A stretch of 13,016 bases of DNA from Herminiimonas sp. (GTDB lineage Bacteria > Pseudomonadota > Gammaproteobacteria > Burkholderiales > Burkholderiaceae). The stretch spans positions 1-13,016 of the forward strand of contig JACMQD010000342.1 of NCBI GenBank assembly GCA_014377155.1. The letters are read 5' to 3'. Every line of letters starts with the position of its first letter. Positions within the stretch are counted from its first letter, which is position 1. Of this stretch, positions 1-6,173 are shown piece by piece. A model generated the notes under the pieces. The model was not told where the DNA came from. It saw only the letters and a program-made list of their open reading frames with translations, and ran no database searches. The translations under genes and the position numbers were made by a program.

Positions 1-2
1 AC

Positions 3-977
3 ATGCACATCAAATTCGTACGATCCATTGCCTGCCTTGCCCTGATCGGCAGCGCCGCCGCCCATGCACAGCAATATCCAACCAAAACCATCACGATGGT
101 CGTCCCTTTTGCAGCGGGTGGCCCGACCGATACCGTGGCGCGCCTGATCGCGCAATCGATGGGCACCACGCTCAAGCAGCAGATCATTGTCGAAAACGTC
201 GGTGGCGCCGGCGGTACGCTGGGTGCGGGACGCGTTGCCAAATCAGCGCCGGATGGTTATACGATTTTCCTGCATCACATCGGCCAGTCGACTGCGCCCG
301 CGCTGTATCGAAAACTGAGCTATAACGCGATCGACAGTTTCGAGCCGATCGGCCTCGTCACCGACGTGCCGATGACCCTGGTGGCGCGCAAGGATTTTCC
401 GGCCAAGGATATGAAAGAGCTGCTGGCCTACGTCAAGGCCAACAAGACCAAAATCAACCTGGCCAATGCCGGCCTTGGTTCGGCCTCGCATTTGTGCGGC
501 ATGTTGTTCATGACCGCCATCGACACCAACCTGACTACGGTCCCGTACAAAGGCACCGGGCCGGCAATGAACGACTTGCTGGGCGGCCAGGTCGATCTGA
601 TGTGTGACCAGACTACCAACACCACCGGTCAGATCAAGGGCGGCAAGATCAAGCTGTATGGCGTAACGACGAAGACGCGTATTGCCGCGTTGCCGGATGC
701 GCCGACCCTGGCCGAGGCCGGATTACCGAACTTCGAAGTAGCGGTCTGGCATGGTCTGTATGCGCCGGCTGCGACGCCCAAACCCGTGATCGATTCGCTT
801 GCCGGCGCATTGCAGGTTGCCTTGAAAGATCCGACCATCAAGGTACGCTTCGCTGAACTGGGCACCGAGCCGGTGGCTGACAGCCGCGCTCGGCCGGAAG
901 CTTTACGTACTCATCTAAAGGCAGAAATCGAGAAATGGGCACCGATCATCAAAAAAGCCGGCGTCTACGCTGACTGA
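3..977 (+). CDS. Bug/TctC-family tripartite tricarboxylate transporter substrate-binding protein
   Basis: Periplasmic binding protein of the Bug (TctC) family. It captures a carboxylate or a similar small organic acid and hands it to a TctA/TctB membrane pair. The 324-residue product has the normal family length. Residues 1 to about 22 form a signal peptide with a basic n-region (HIKFVR), a hydrophobic core and an AHA cleavage site before QQYP. The mature protein opens with the usual YPTKTITMVVPFAAGG segment, followed by DTVARLIAQ and a glycine-rich VENVGGAGGTLG loop, which in characterised Bug proteins belong to the ligand-binding pocket. The ATG at 3 is chosen because the signal peptide is complete from there; any ribosome binding site lies outside the window. 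tctB and tctA follow after a 349-nt gap, so it probably serves them, although Bug proteins are often orphans. Family certain, ligand unknown. Confidence 0.93.
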   Translation: MHIKFVRSIACLALIGSAAAHAQQYPTKTITMVVPFAAGGPTDTVARLIAQSMGTTLKQQIIVENVGGAGGTLGAGRVAKSAPDGYTIFLHHIGQSTAPALYRKLSYNAIDSFEPIGLVTDVPMTLVARKDFPAKDMKELLAYVKANKTKINLANAGLGSASHLCGMLFMTAIDTNLTTVPYKGTGPAMNDLLGGQVDLMCDQTTNTTGQIKGGKIKLYGVTTKTRIAALPDAPTLAEAGLPNFEVAVWHGLYAPAATPKPVIDSLAGALQVALKDPTIKVRFAELGTEPVADSRARPEALRTHLKAEIEKWAPIIKKAGVYAD

Positions 978-1326
978 TCTGGTCCGCTCTTTATAAAAAC
1001 GATCGGCCGGGTATCGATCGAACGTAGGACGTCGAAGCAAAAACATAGGCTGGACAAAAGCAGATTTCGCCACGTTCCGAGCATCAATATAGATTTATTG
1101 ACCAAGGAGCAGGCGGAAAACTGCATGTTTCGGCCTACTTTGCAAAGGCGATCATCGTACGATTTATTCCTAGTCGCCTGCCTTGCCAGTTGCGGCGTGA
1201 GACAGGTACTGTGTCATACTAAATTCGCCTGACATTAAATAAAACCACAGCAGGATGCATGCCGGTTCCCCGCTTCCATAGCCTGCGGATCGCCTCCGCC
1301 TAGCTGCCAATAAAAAGGGACACCAA
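978..1326. other. 349-bp intergenic region between the tctC-like and tctB genes
   Basis: No convincing gene, RNA or intrinsic terminator is seen here; hairpins are present but none is followed by a T run. The stretch is less GC-rich than its flanks. It holds an imperfect inverted repeat, GAGACAG-GTA-CTGTGTC (1199-1215, six of seven pairs), a perfect 10-bp palindrome ATCGTACGAT (1154-1163), and two CGATCG palindromes near 1000-1020. Poor -35/-10 matches (TTGCGG at 1190, CATACT at 1215) surround the 1199-1215 repeat. A separate tctBA promoter and an operator are plausible but not proven. Confidence 0.45.
1199..1215. promoter_or_regulatory. imperfect inverted repeat, possible operator upstream of tctB
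   Basis: The half-sites GAGACAG and CTGTGTC are separated by GTA and pair at six of seven positions. The repeat lies about 110 nt before the tctB start, where an operator or activator site could sit. No regulator gene is in the window and the match fits no family I can name. Chance occurrence is quite possible. Confidence 0.2.
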
Positions 1327-1788
1327 GTGCCATCATTCATCCGACATCCCAAGGATTTCTGGACCGGGATCCTCTTCCTATTCTTCGGACTGGCTGCCAT
1401 CATTCTCGGCCTTGAATATCAAATGGGTACTGCCGGAAAAATGGGCCCCGCCTACTTTCCGAGCATTCTCGGCGGGCTGCTGGCATTGATCGGCCTGATC
1501 GCCGTAATCCGTTCCTTTCTGCATCAAGGCGAGCCGATCGAAAAATTTTACCTGCGCGAACTGTTTTTGATATTGATCGCGGTCGTGCTGTTCGGCTTTC
1601 TGATGCGCGGCGCCGGCCTGGTGCCTGCGGTAATCGTGCTGATCGTCATGAGCGCCTATGCCAGCCCGAAGTTTCGGTGGGGCGAGGTGCTGCTGCTGGC
1701 CGGTGGACTGGCCGTCTTCAGCGTTCTGATCTTCGTCAAGCTGCTTGGCTTGCCGATGCCGATTCTTGGCCCGTGGCTCGGCTTCTAA
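1327..1788 (+). CDS. tctB: TctB-family small membrane subunit of tripartite tricarboxylate transporter
   Basis: Small, poorly conserved membrane subunit of a TTT transporter, working with TctA in the inner membrane. The 153-residue product has the family length and about four hydrophobic spans: about 14-30, 44-62, 75-107 (probably two helices) and 118-138. It begins with the typical short cytoplasmic HPKDFWTG segment and carries a GPAYFP motif near residue 40. The start is a GTG at 1327, supported by an AAGGGA ribosome binding site at 1315-1320 with a 6-nt spacer; no better in-frame ATG exists. Its stop is only 12 nt before tctA, so the two are co-transcribed. Assignment rests on size, topology and position as well as sequence. 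Confidence 0.9.
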   Translation: MPSFIRHPKDFWTGILFLFFGLAAIILGLEYQMGTAGKMGPAYFPSILGGLLALIGLIAVIRSFLHQGEPIEKFYLRELFLILIAVVLFGFLMRGAGLVPAVIVLIVMSAYASPKFRWGEVLLLAGGLAVFSVLIFVKLLGLPMPILGPWLGF

Positions 1789-1800
1789 CCCGGAATTGAC

Positions 1801-3303
1801 ATGGAAATTTTAAGCAACCTGGCACTCGGCTTCGATACTGCCTTTACCCTCACCAACCTGTTCTATTGTCTGGTCGGCGTGTTTGTCGGAACCGCCGTCG
1901 GCGTCTTGCCCGGACTCGGGCCGGTCGCCACCATCGCCATGCTGTTGCCGGCGACGTTCGGCCTGCCACCGATCTCGTCCCTGATCATGCTGTCAGGGAT
2001 TTATTACGGTGCCCAGTACGGCGGCTCGACAACCGCCATCCTGGTCAACCTGCCGGGAGAATCATCTTCGGTGGTCACTGCGATCGACGGTTATCAGATG
2101 GCACGCCAGGGGCATGCCGGCAAGGCGCTTGCCACCGCCGCGCTGGGGTCGTTTTTCGCAGGTACGGTATCGACGGTGCTGCTGGCGCTGTTCGCGCCAC
2201 CACTGGCCGAACTGGCGCTCAAATTCGGTCCTGCCGAATATTTTTCGCTAATGGTACTGGGTCTGGTGGCGTCGGTGGTGCTGGCCAGCGGTTCGCTGCT
2301 GCATGCGATCGGCATGGTCGTTCTCGGCCTCCTGCTGGGGCTGATCGGCACCGATGTCAACTCGGGACAGGCACGCTATACCTTCGATACACCGCAACTG
2401 GCCGAAGGCATCAACTTCGTCATTGTCGCCATGGGCATGTTCGGGCTGGGCGAAATCATCCGCAATCTCGAACACGACGAAACCCGTAACCTGGTCATGA
2501 AAAAAGTTTCCGGCCTGATGCTCAACAAGGAAGACTTCAAACGCATCATCGCGCCAGTGCTGCGCGGTACGGCACTGGGCTCTGCATTGGGCATCCTGCC
2601 GGGCGGCGGCGCCATGCTGGCGTCGTTTGCCGCATACTCGCTCGAAAAGAAGGTGTCGAAGAATTCGGCCCAGTTCGGTAAAGGCGCCATCGAAGGCGTT
2701 GCCGCACCGGAAGCGGCCAATAATGCCGGCGCCCAAACATCGTTCATCCCGATGCTGACGCTGGGTATTCCGTCCAATCCGGTCATGGCGCTGATGATTG
2801 GCGCGATGATCATCCAGGGCATCCAGCCGGGGCCGGCCGTGATGACCGAACAACCTGCGCTGTTCTGGGGTCTGATCGCCTCTATGTGGATCGGCAACCT
2901 GTTTCTGGTCATCCTGAATCTGCCGATGATCGGACTGTGGGTCAAGATGATCATGGTGCCGTACCACCGTCTGTTTCCAGCGATCCTGATGTTTTGTGCG
3001 ATTGGCGTATTCAGCCTGAACAACAGTGAGTTCGATGTCTATCTGATGGCGCTGTTCGGCTTGTTCGGCTACCTGTGCGCAAAGCTGGGTTGCGAACCGG
3101 CACCGATGCTGCTGGGTTTCATCATCGGGCCGATGATGGAAGAATACCTGAGGCGCGCGCTGTTGCTGTCGCACAGCGATCCGCTGGTGTTCATACAAAG
3201 GCCGATCAGTGCGGTCATGCTGGGGTTGGCAGTCGCGGCATTAGTCGTAGTGATGATGCCGGTATTGCGCAAGAAAAGGGAAGAGGCATTTCAAGAAGAC
3301 TGA
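1801..3303 (+). CDS. tctA: TctA-family large permease subunit of tripartite tricarboxylate transporter
   Basis: Main membrane subunit of a TTT secondary transporter, which takes up carboxylates delivered by a Bug/TctC binding protein using an ion gradient. The product has 500 residues, the standard TctA length, with about 10-12 hydrophobic spans. Family hallmarks are visible: GVLPGLGPVATIAMLLP near residues 34-50, the GGSTTAILVNLPGE segment around 72-85, and a second PGGGAML and TLGIPSNP pair in the C-terminal half (about 261-335), reflecting the internal two-fold repeat. The tail is basic and acidic (RKKREEAFQED). The ribosome binding site is weak (GGA at 1792-1794) and tctB ends 12 nt upstream, so translation is probably coupled. 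A strong terminator follows 33 nt after the stop. The transported acid cannot be inferred. Confidence 0.96.
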   Translation: MEILSNLALGFDTAFTLTNLFYCLVGVFVGTAVGVLPGLGPVATIAMLLPATFGLPPISSLIMLSGIYYGAQYGGSTTAILVNLPGESSSVVTAIDGYQMARQGHAGKALATAALGSFFAGTVSTVLLALFAPPLAELALKFGPAEYFSLMVLGLVASVVLASGSLLHAIGMVVLGLLLGLIGTDVNSGQARYTFDTPQLAEGINFVIVAMGMFGLGEIIRNLEHDETRNLVMKKVSGLMLNKEDFKRIIAPVLRGTALGSALGILPGGGAMLASFAAYSLEKKVSKNSAQFGKGAIEGVAAPEAANNAGAQTSFIPMLTLGIPSNPVMALMIGAMIIQGIQPGPAVMTEQPALFWGLIASMWIGNLFLVILNLPMIGLWVKMIMVPYHRLFPAILMFCAIGVFSLNNSEFDVYLMALFGLFGYLCAKLGCEPAPMLLGFIIGPMMEEYLRRALLLSHSDPLVFIQRPISAVMLGLAVAALVVVMMPVLRKKREEAFQED

Positions 3304-3335
3304 CGGATTGACAGGTCAGATCATCGTCTAGTGGC

Positions 3336-3364
3336 AATGGCGCATCGCAAGATGCGCCATTTTT
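3336..3364 (+). terminator. intrinsic terminator after tctA
   Basis: An 11-bp perfect stem (3336-3346 with 3351-3361, core GGCGCATC / GATGCGCC) closes on a GCAA tetraloop and runs into TTTTT (3360-3364). It lies 33 nt after the tctA stop and ends the TTT operon. The A residues flanking the stem are too few to call it a good terminator for the opposite strand. Confidence 0.88.
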
Positions 3365-3534
3365 CATGGGACGGCCGACATGCGAATTTGCCCGGCAGGA
3401 GTGGCACACCGGAACCAGGTTGCTTGCTGCGCCACTTATGCAGTAACGACGACGCAGCGCGCCCGCAACACGCCTTTAGTCATCACCGGATACGGTTGCA
3501 CCCGCCCCTTTCGCAAAACGAGGATCGCCACGCA

Positions 3535-3762
3535 ATGATGCCAACCCGCCTCTTGAGGTCGATCCGCCACTGCCCGCTCGCCGCCAGCATTGTGGAAATT
3601 CTTTACGGTGCGGTCGTCCTGCTCAGCATTCCTGCTGTGGCCCGCCAGATCGACCATGACCTGTTTTTTCTGGTTGCTCTGTGCATTTATCTTCCCGGCG
3701 CAGCGTTGCTTTCAATCGCCGCGTCAGCAAAAATAAATCGCCTTATCGGCCCAGACCCGTAA
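3535..3762 (+). CDS. possible small two-helix membrane protein, function unknown
   Basis: An open frame of 75-76 residues, unrecognised. It has a basic N-terminus (MMPTRLLRSIRHC) and two hydrophobic stretches, about 18-37 (AASIVEILYGAVVLLSIPAV) and about 44-64, separated by a short polar RQIDHD linker, which predicts two membrane helices. A GAGGA ribosome-binding-like motif lies at 3520-3524, 10 nt from the first ATG (3535) and 13 nt from the second (3538). The frame extends upstream to a GTG at 3331, but that part overlaps the tctA terminator and is not protein-like. The gene sits alone between a terminator and the PEP-CTERM promoter, with no promoter of its own that I can point to. It may be a real small membrane protein or chance; confidence is modest. 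Confidence 0.4.
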   Translation: MMPTRLLRSIRHCPLAASIVEILYGAVVLLSIPAVARQIDHDLFFLVALCIYLPGAALLSIAASAKINRLIGPDP

Positions 3763-3791
3763 CTGTCGGATTTTTTTACAACAAGCTTCGA

Positions 3792-3804
3792 TATCAAGAT
3801 GATT
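3792..3804 (+). promoter_or_regulatory. weak IHF-like site upstream of the PEP-CTERM promoter
   Basis: TATCAA at 3792-3797 matches the conserved WATCAA half of the IHF consensus. The TTR half is matched at only one of three positions, giving 7 of 9 overall. It lies about 70 nt before the predicted start of transcription, within the range where IHF bends DNA at many sigma-54 promoters. The match is too weak to stand without the promoter next to it. Confidence 0.2.
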
Positions 3805-3843
3805 CATGCTCGTTTTGCTCTTTAGCCCCTATATTCATTGACG

Positions 3844-3859
3844 TGGCATTGAACCTGCT
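3844..3859 (+). promoter_or_regulatory. sigma-54 (RpoN) -24/-12 promoter for the PEP-CTERM gene
   Basis: TGGCATTGAACCTGCT matches the -24/-12 consensus (TGGCACG, four free bases, TTGCW) at 9 of 12 defined positions. The invariant GG (3845-3846) and GC (3857-3858) are separated by exactly ten bases. Transcription would start near 3870, giving a leader of about 43 nt before the ATG at 3913. A sigma-70-like pair overlaps it (TTGACG 3838-3843, 16-bp spacer, TATAGG 3860-3865), so the assignment is not exclusive. PEP-CTERM genes of floc-forming betaproteobacteria such as Zoogloea are reported to depend on RpoN and the PrsK/PrsR two-component system, which favours the sigma-54 reading. Confidence 0.6.
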
Positions 3860-3912
3860 TATAGGACTTCAGCCCCTATCCGTGCATCGTTTTTTCCAGA
3901 AAGAAAATTCAA

Positions 3913-4542
3913 ATGAAAAATATCTTAAAATCAATTTGCGTTGCTGCAGCCTTAGTACCAGCGTTCGCACACGCCAATTTGCTGGTCAACGGCGACTTTG
4001 AAACCCCGAATGTCGGCAGTGGTAACTTTCAGATCCTTTTTGGCAACGCATTGACCGGCTGGACTGCGGGCGCGAATGGCGTCGAAGTGCGTAATCAGCT
4101 TGCTGGCAATGCCAACACTGGCATTCAGTATGTCGAACTGGACACCACGGCCAACTCGTCCATCTCGCAATCGGTTGCCACCACGATCGGTCAGAACTAT
4201 TTGCTGACGTTTGCCTACTCGCCGCGCACGGACGTGGCAGCGACATCGAACCCGATCGATGTTTTCTGGGAAGGCAATCTGCTTACCAACCTGACCGGCA
4301 ACGGCGTCGGCAACAGCGGTAACGTCTGGCAAAATTTCAGCTTCATCGTCGCGTCGACCAGCGCCTTGTCGTCATTGCGTTTCGCTGCAGCCGGTACCAG
4401 CGACAGCCTGGGCGGTTCGCTCGATTCCGCATCGCTGGTTCGCTCGGATGTACCCGAGCCGGCAACGACGGCGCTGCTCGGTTTGGGCCTGCTCGGCCTG
4501 GCAGCACTGCGACGCAAAACAGCTGCAGGCAAGCAAGCCTGA
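3913..4542 (+). CDS. PEP-CTERM sorted exoprotein with a DUF642-like N-terminal domain
   Basis: Secreted protein of 209 residues. Residues 1-21 are a Sec signal peptide ending AFAHA, and the mature protein starts NLLVNGDFE. That opening, the later GWTAG and the QYVELD segment resemble DUF642 / galactose-binding-like beta-sandwich domains (about 22-175). The C-terminus is a textbook PEP-CTERM signal: V-P-E-P at 180-183, a Leu/Gly/Ala-rich helix at 184-199, then RRK (200-202) and a short basic tail. Such tails are recognised by an exosortase (EpsH/XrtA) in the inner membrane and the protein is usually destined for the extracellular polymer or cell surface. No exosortase gene is in this window. 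The ribosome binding site is poor (AGAAAGAAAA at 3898-3907) but the start is fixed by the signal peptide. Sorting class is certain; the molecular role is unknown. Confidence 0.92.
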   Translation: MKNILKSICVAAALVPAFAHANLLVNGDFETPNVGSGNFQILFGNALTGWTAGANGVEVRNQLAGNANTGIQYVELDTTANSSISQSVATTIGQNYLLTFAYSPRTDVAATSNPIDVFWEGNLLTNLTGNGVGNSGNVWQNFSFIVASTSALSSLRFAAAGTSDSLGGSLDSASLVRSDVPEPATTALLGLGLLGLAALRRKTAAGKQA

Positions 4543-4565
4543 TTTTTTCCTGTCATCCTCGCCCG

Positions 4566-4588
4566 GCCCGCTTAATGCGGGCTTTTTT
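4566..4588 (+). terminator. intrinsic terminator after the PEP-CTERM gene
   Basis: A 6-bp GC stem (GCCCGC 4566-4571 with GCGGGC 4577-4582) with a TTAAT loop is followed by six T residues (4583-4588). It lies 23 nt after the stop and in the 60-nt gap before the convergent M81 gene. There is no T run on the other strand, so it is read as one-directional. Confidence 0.85.
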
Positions 4589-4602
4589 ACGTCGATGGAT
4601 TT

Positions 4603-6099
4603 CTAGTAGGCTGTCGTCCTATCCAGCGGGTAGATCGGCCGGCGAACTTTCTTGAATGGAAACAGCGCATAGTTCGAACTGGTGGGACCACCACTATCGG
4701 AATCGCACTCGACCAGTCCCTTGCTGAGGGGCTCGAACACCGGCCGGCAATACATGCGCGATTTCAGCAACAAGAAAGCCTGCGCGGCCGGATCGAGACC
4801 GACACAGGTATAAACGCCCAGATCGTAAGGTTCGACACGCTCTTCGGTAAGCACCATCGTGGCGCTGCCGATATCGAACAGCACTGTGCGTCCCATCCTC
4901 ACCATGGAGCCGGTGTAGATCGGTCCGCTGACGCAAAAACTGCCGTCGCTGATGGCGCGCACGGTACCGGTCAGGCATATCGGCATTTTCGACAGACCCT
5001 GCGCCGCAAGCTGCGTCCGGTTACCTACCTCCAGCGTGACCGTAGCACCGAGCCCCGCACTGATCAGCTGTGCTACTGCGGCGGGATCGGCCACCGGACC
5101 GACGGCGATACCGGTCAGACCGGCCTGCAATGCTGCCTGCAACACATCCATCGTGTCGCAACACCCGCCGGACATGACATTGTCGCTATGGTCGAGTAAC
5201 AGTACCGGACCGGTTCCCGGCCCGGCGGCGAGTTGCCGTGCACGCTGCATGGACTCGGCAAGCGGCGCGCTGACGAACACGAAATCGGCGCGCTCGCTCC
5301 AAATCTGGCGGGCGATGCGCTCGGCTACGGCATCGGCAAGTGCGGCGTCGGCATCGGCCACGACCACCACCGACACGCCGGCATCGTTGAAATCGGCCAG
5401 CGAAAAGCCCGCCATGACCGAGACCGCCAGAATGCCCGGTTCGCGCTCGGCTACCTGCGCAGCAGCGACTGCGCGTTCCATGGCGCTGGCCGAGGTGTTG
5501 CTCATCAGCGTATGCGACAGCAGCGGCAACTGGCGCCAAGCCATCACCGGCGCAATCCGCTGTGCCAGCAGGTCGACCAGCAGCCGTCCGGCATGGGCAC
5601 CGGTGTCGTACATGTCGATATGCGGATAGGTCTTGAAGCCGACGATGATGTCGCAGTTGTCGACCATCCTCTGGGTGACATTGCCATGCAGGTCGAGTGC
5701 GACGCACAGCGGTACCGTGGGGGCGATCTGGCGAATCCGCTGCAGCAGGCTGCCCTCGCCATCGTCGGCTTGCTCGGCCACCATCGCGCCATGCAGGTCG
5801 AGCAGGATGGCGTCACAGCCATCGGCGACGGCAGCCAGGATGGCGGCGCAGGCAGTTTCGTACGCATCCAGGGCGACGGTGCCGCTCGGGTTGGCTGTGG
5901 CAGATACCGGCGTGACGATCGACACATCCGGCAAGGCGTCGAGAATATCCAAAAACGCGCCCATCGCGGTCCGCGCACCTTTCTGGTCGCGGTAGGCCTC
6001 GGCACCCCACATCGGGTCGAAGGCTTCAAGCGGGGTCGGAATCGGCGAAAAAGTATTGGTTTCGTGGTTTAGACGGGCGACGACGATGGTGCGCGACAT
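4603..6099 (-). CDS. M81-family (MlrC-like) metallopeptidase / amidohydrolase
   Basis: Member of the M81 family, named after MlrC, which hydrolyses linear microcystin fragments; most relatives have no known substrate. The 498 residues cover both family parts: an N-terminal domain (about 4-290) and a C-terminal MlrC domain (about 298-480). Visible motifs are NHETNTFSP (11-19), DLHGAMV (101-107), DLHGN (136-140), YPHIDMYDTG (158-167) and DHSDN (303-307). Asp136, His138 and His160 have the D-x-H-(21)-H spacing of the zinc ligands proposed for MlrC, so a metal site is likely intact. No signal peptide is seen, so it acts in the cytoplasm. An AAGGAA ribosome binding site (6108-6113) stands 8 nt before the ATG. 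It is the last gene of the transporter cluster, 74 nt after the M20 gene, suggesting it hydrolyses the imported compound or a breakdown product. Family firm, substrate inferred only from context. Confidence 0.92.
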   Translation of the reverse strand: MSRTIVVARLNHETNTFSPIPTPLEAFDPMWGAEAYRDQKGARTAMGAFLDILDALPDVSIVTPVSATANPSGTVALDAYETACAAILAAVADGCDAILLDLHGAMVAEQADDGEGSLLQRIRQIAPTVPLCVALDLHGNVTQRMVDNCDIIVGFKTYPHIDMYDTGAHAGRLLVDLLAQRIAPVMAWRQLPLLSHTLMSNTSASAMERAVAAAQVAEREPGILAVSVMAGFSLADFNDAGVSVVVVADADAALADAVAERIARQIWSERADFVFVSAPLAESMQRARQLAAGPGTGPVLLLDHSDNVMSGGCCDTMDVLQAALQAGLTGIAVGPVADPAAVAQLISAGLGATVTLEVGNRTQLAAQGLSKMPICLTGTVRAISDGSFCVSGPIYTGSMVRMGRTVLFDIGSATMVLTEERVEPYDLGVYTCVGLDPAAQAFLLLKSRMYCRPVFEPLSKGLVECDSDSGGPTSSNYALFPFKKVRRPIYPLDRTTAY

Positions 6100-6149
6100 G
6101 GTAGAGATTCCTTATAAAACGACATGATGAAAACAGTGACCCACTCAAC

Positions 6150-6169
6150 CCCGACCGAGGCCGGCCGGG
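6150..6169 (-). other. GC-rich mRNA hairpin between the M20 and M81 genes
   Basis: On the - strand transcript CCCGGCC (6169-6163) can pair with GGUCGGG (6156-6150), including one G-U pair, around a 6-nt loop. It starts 4 nt after the M20 stop. No T run follows, so it is not an intrinsic terminator. It could stabilise or process the upstream message, or be incidental in GC-rich DNA. Confidence 0.35.
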
Positions 6170-6173
6170 CGCA

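Noticed and set aside
1170..1403. 77-codon open frame on the - strand between the tctC-like gene and tctB
   Set aside because: It overlaps the start of tctB and its ribosome binding site, has no motif, and lacks a convincing ribosome binding site of its own.
2248..3198. 316-codon open frame on the - strand opposite tctA
   Set aside because: It is rich in Gln, His, Asp and Arg with no domain, signal or membrane pattern, and lies opposite a well-conserved permease. It is a codon-bias shadow.
3331..3534. N-terminal extension of the small membrane frame from a GTG at 3331
   Set aside because: The GTG lies at the tctA terminator hairpin and the 68 added residues are Arg/His/Pro-rich and not protein-like.
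3838..3865. TTGACG / TATAGG as the sole sigma-70 promoter of the PEP-CTERM gene
   Set aside because: The spacer is short (16 bp) and the -10 is poor. The overlapping -24/-12 match is better and fits the gene class, so this is kept only as an alternative.
4543..4602. Bidirectional terminator between the convergent PEP-CTERM and M81 genes
   Set aside because: The hairpin has a T run only in the + direction; the - strand side runs into GC-rich sequence without T residues.
5233..6072. 279-codon open frame on the + strand opposite the M81 gene
   Set aside because: Low-complexity Gly/Arg/His/Gln composition and no domain; the M81 motifs on the other strand are unambiguous.
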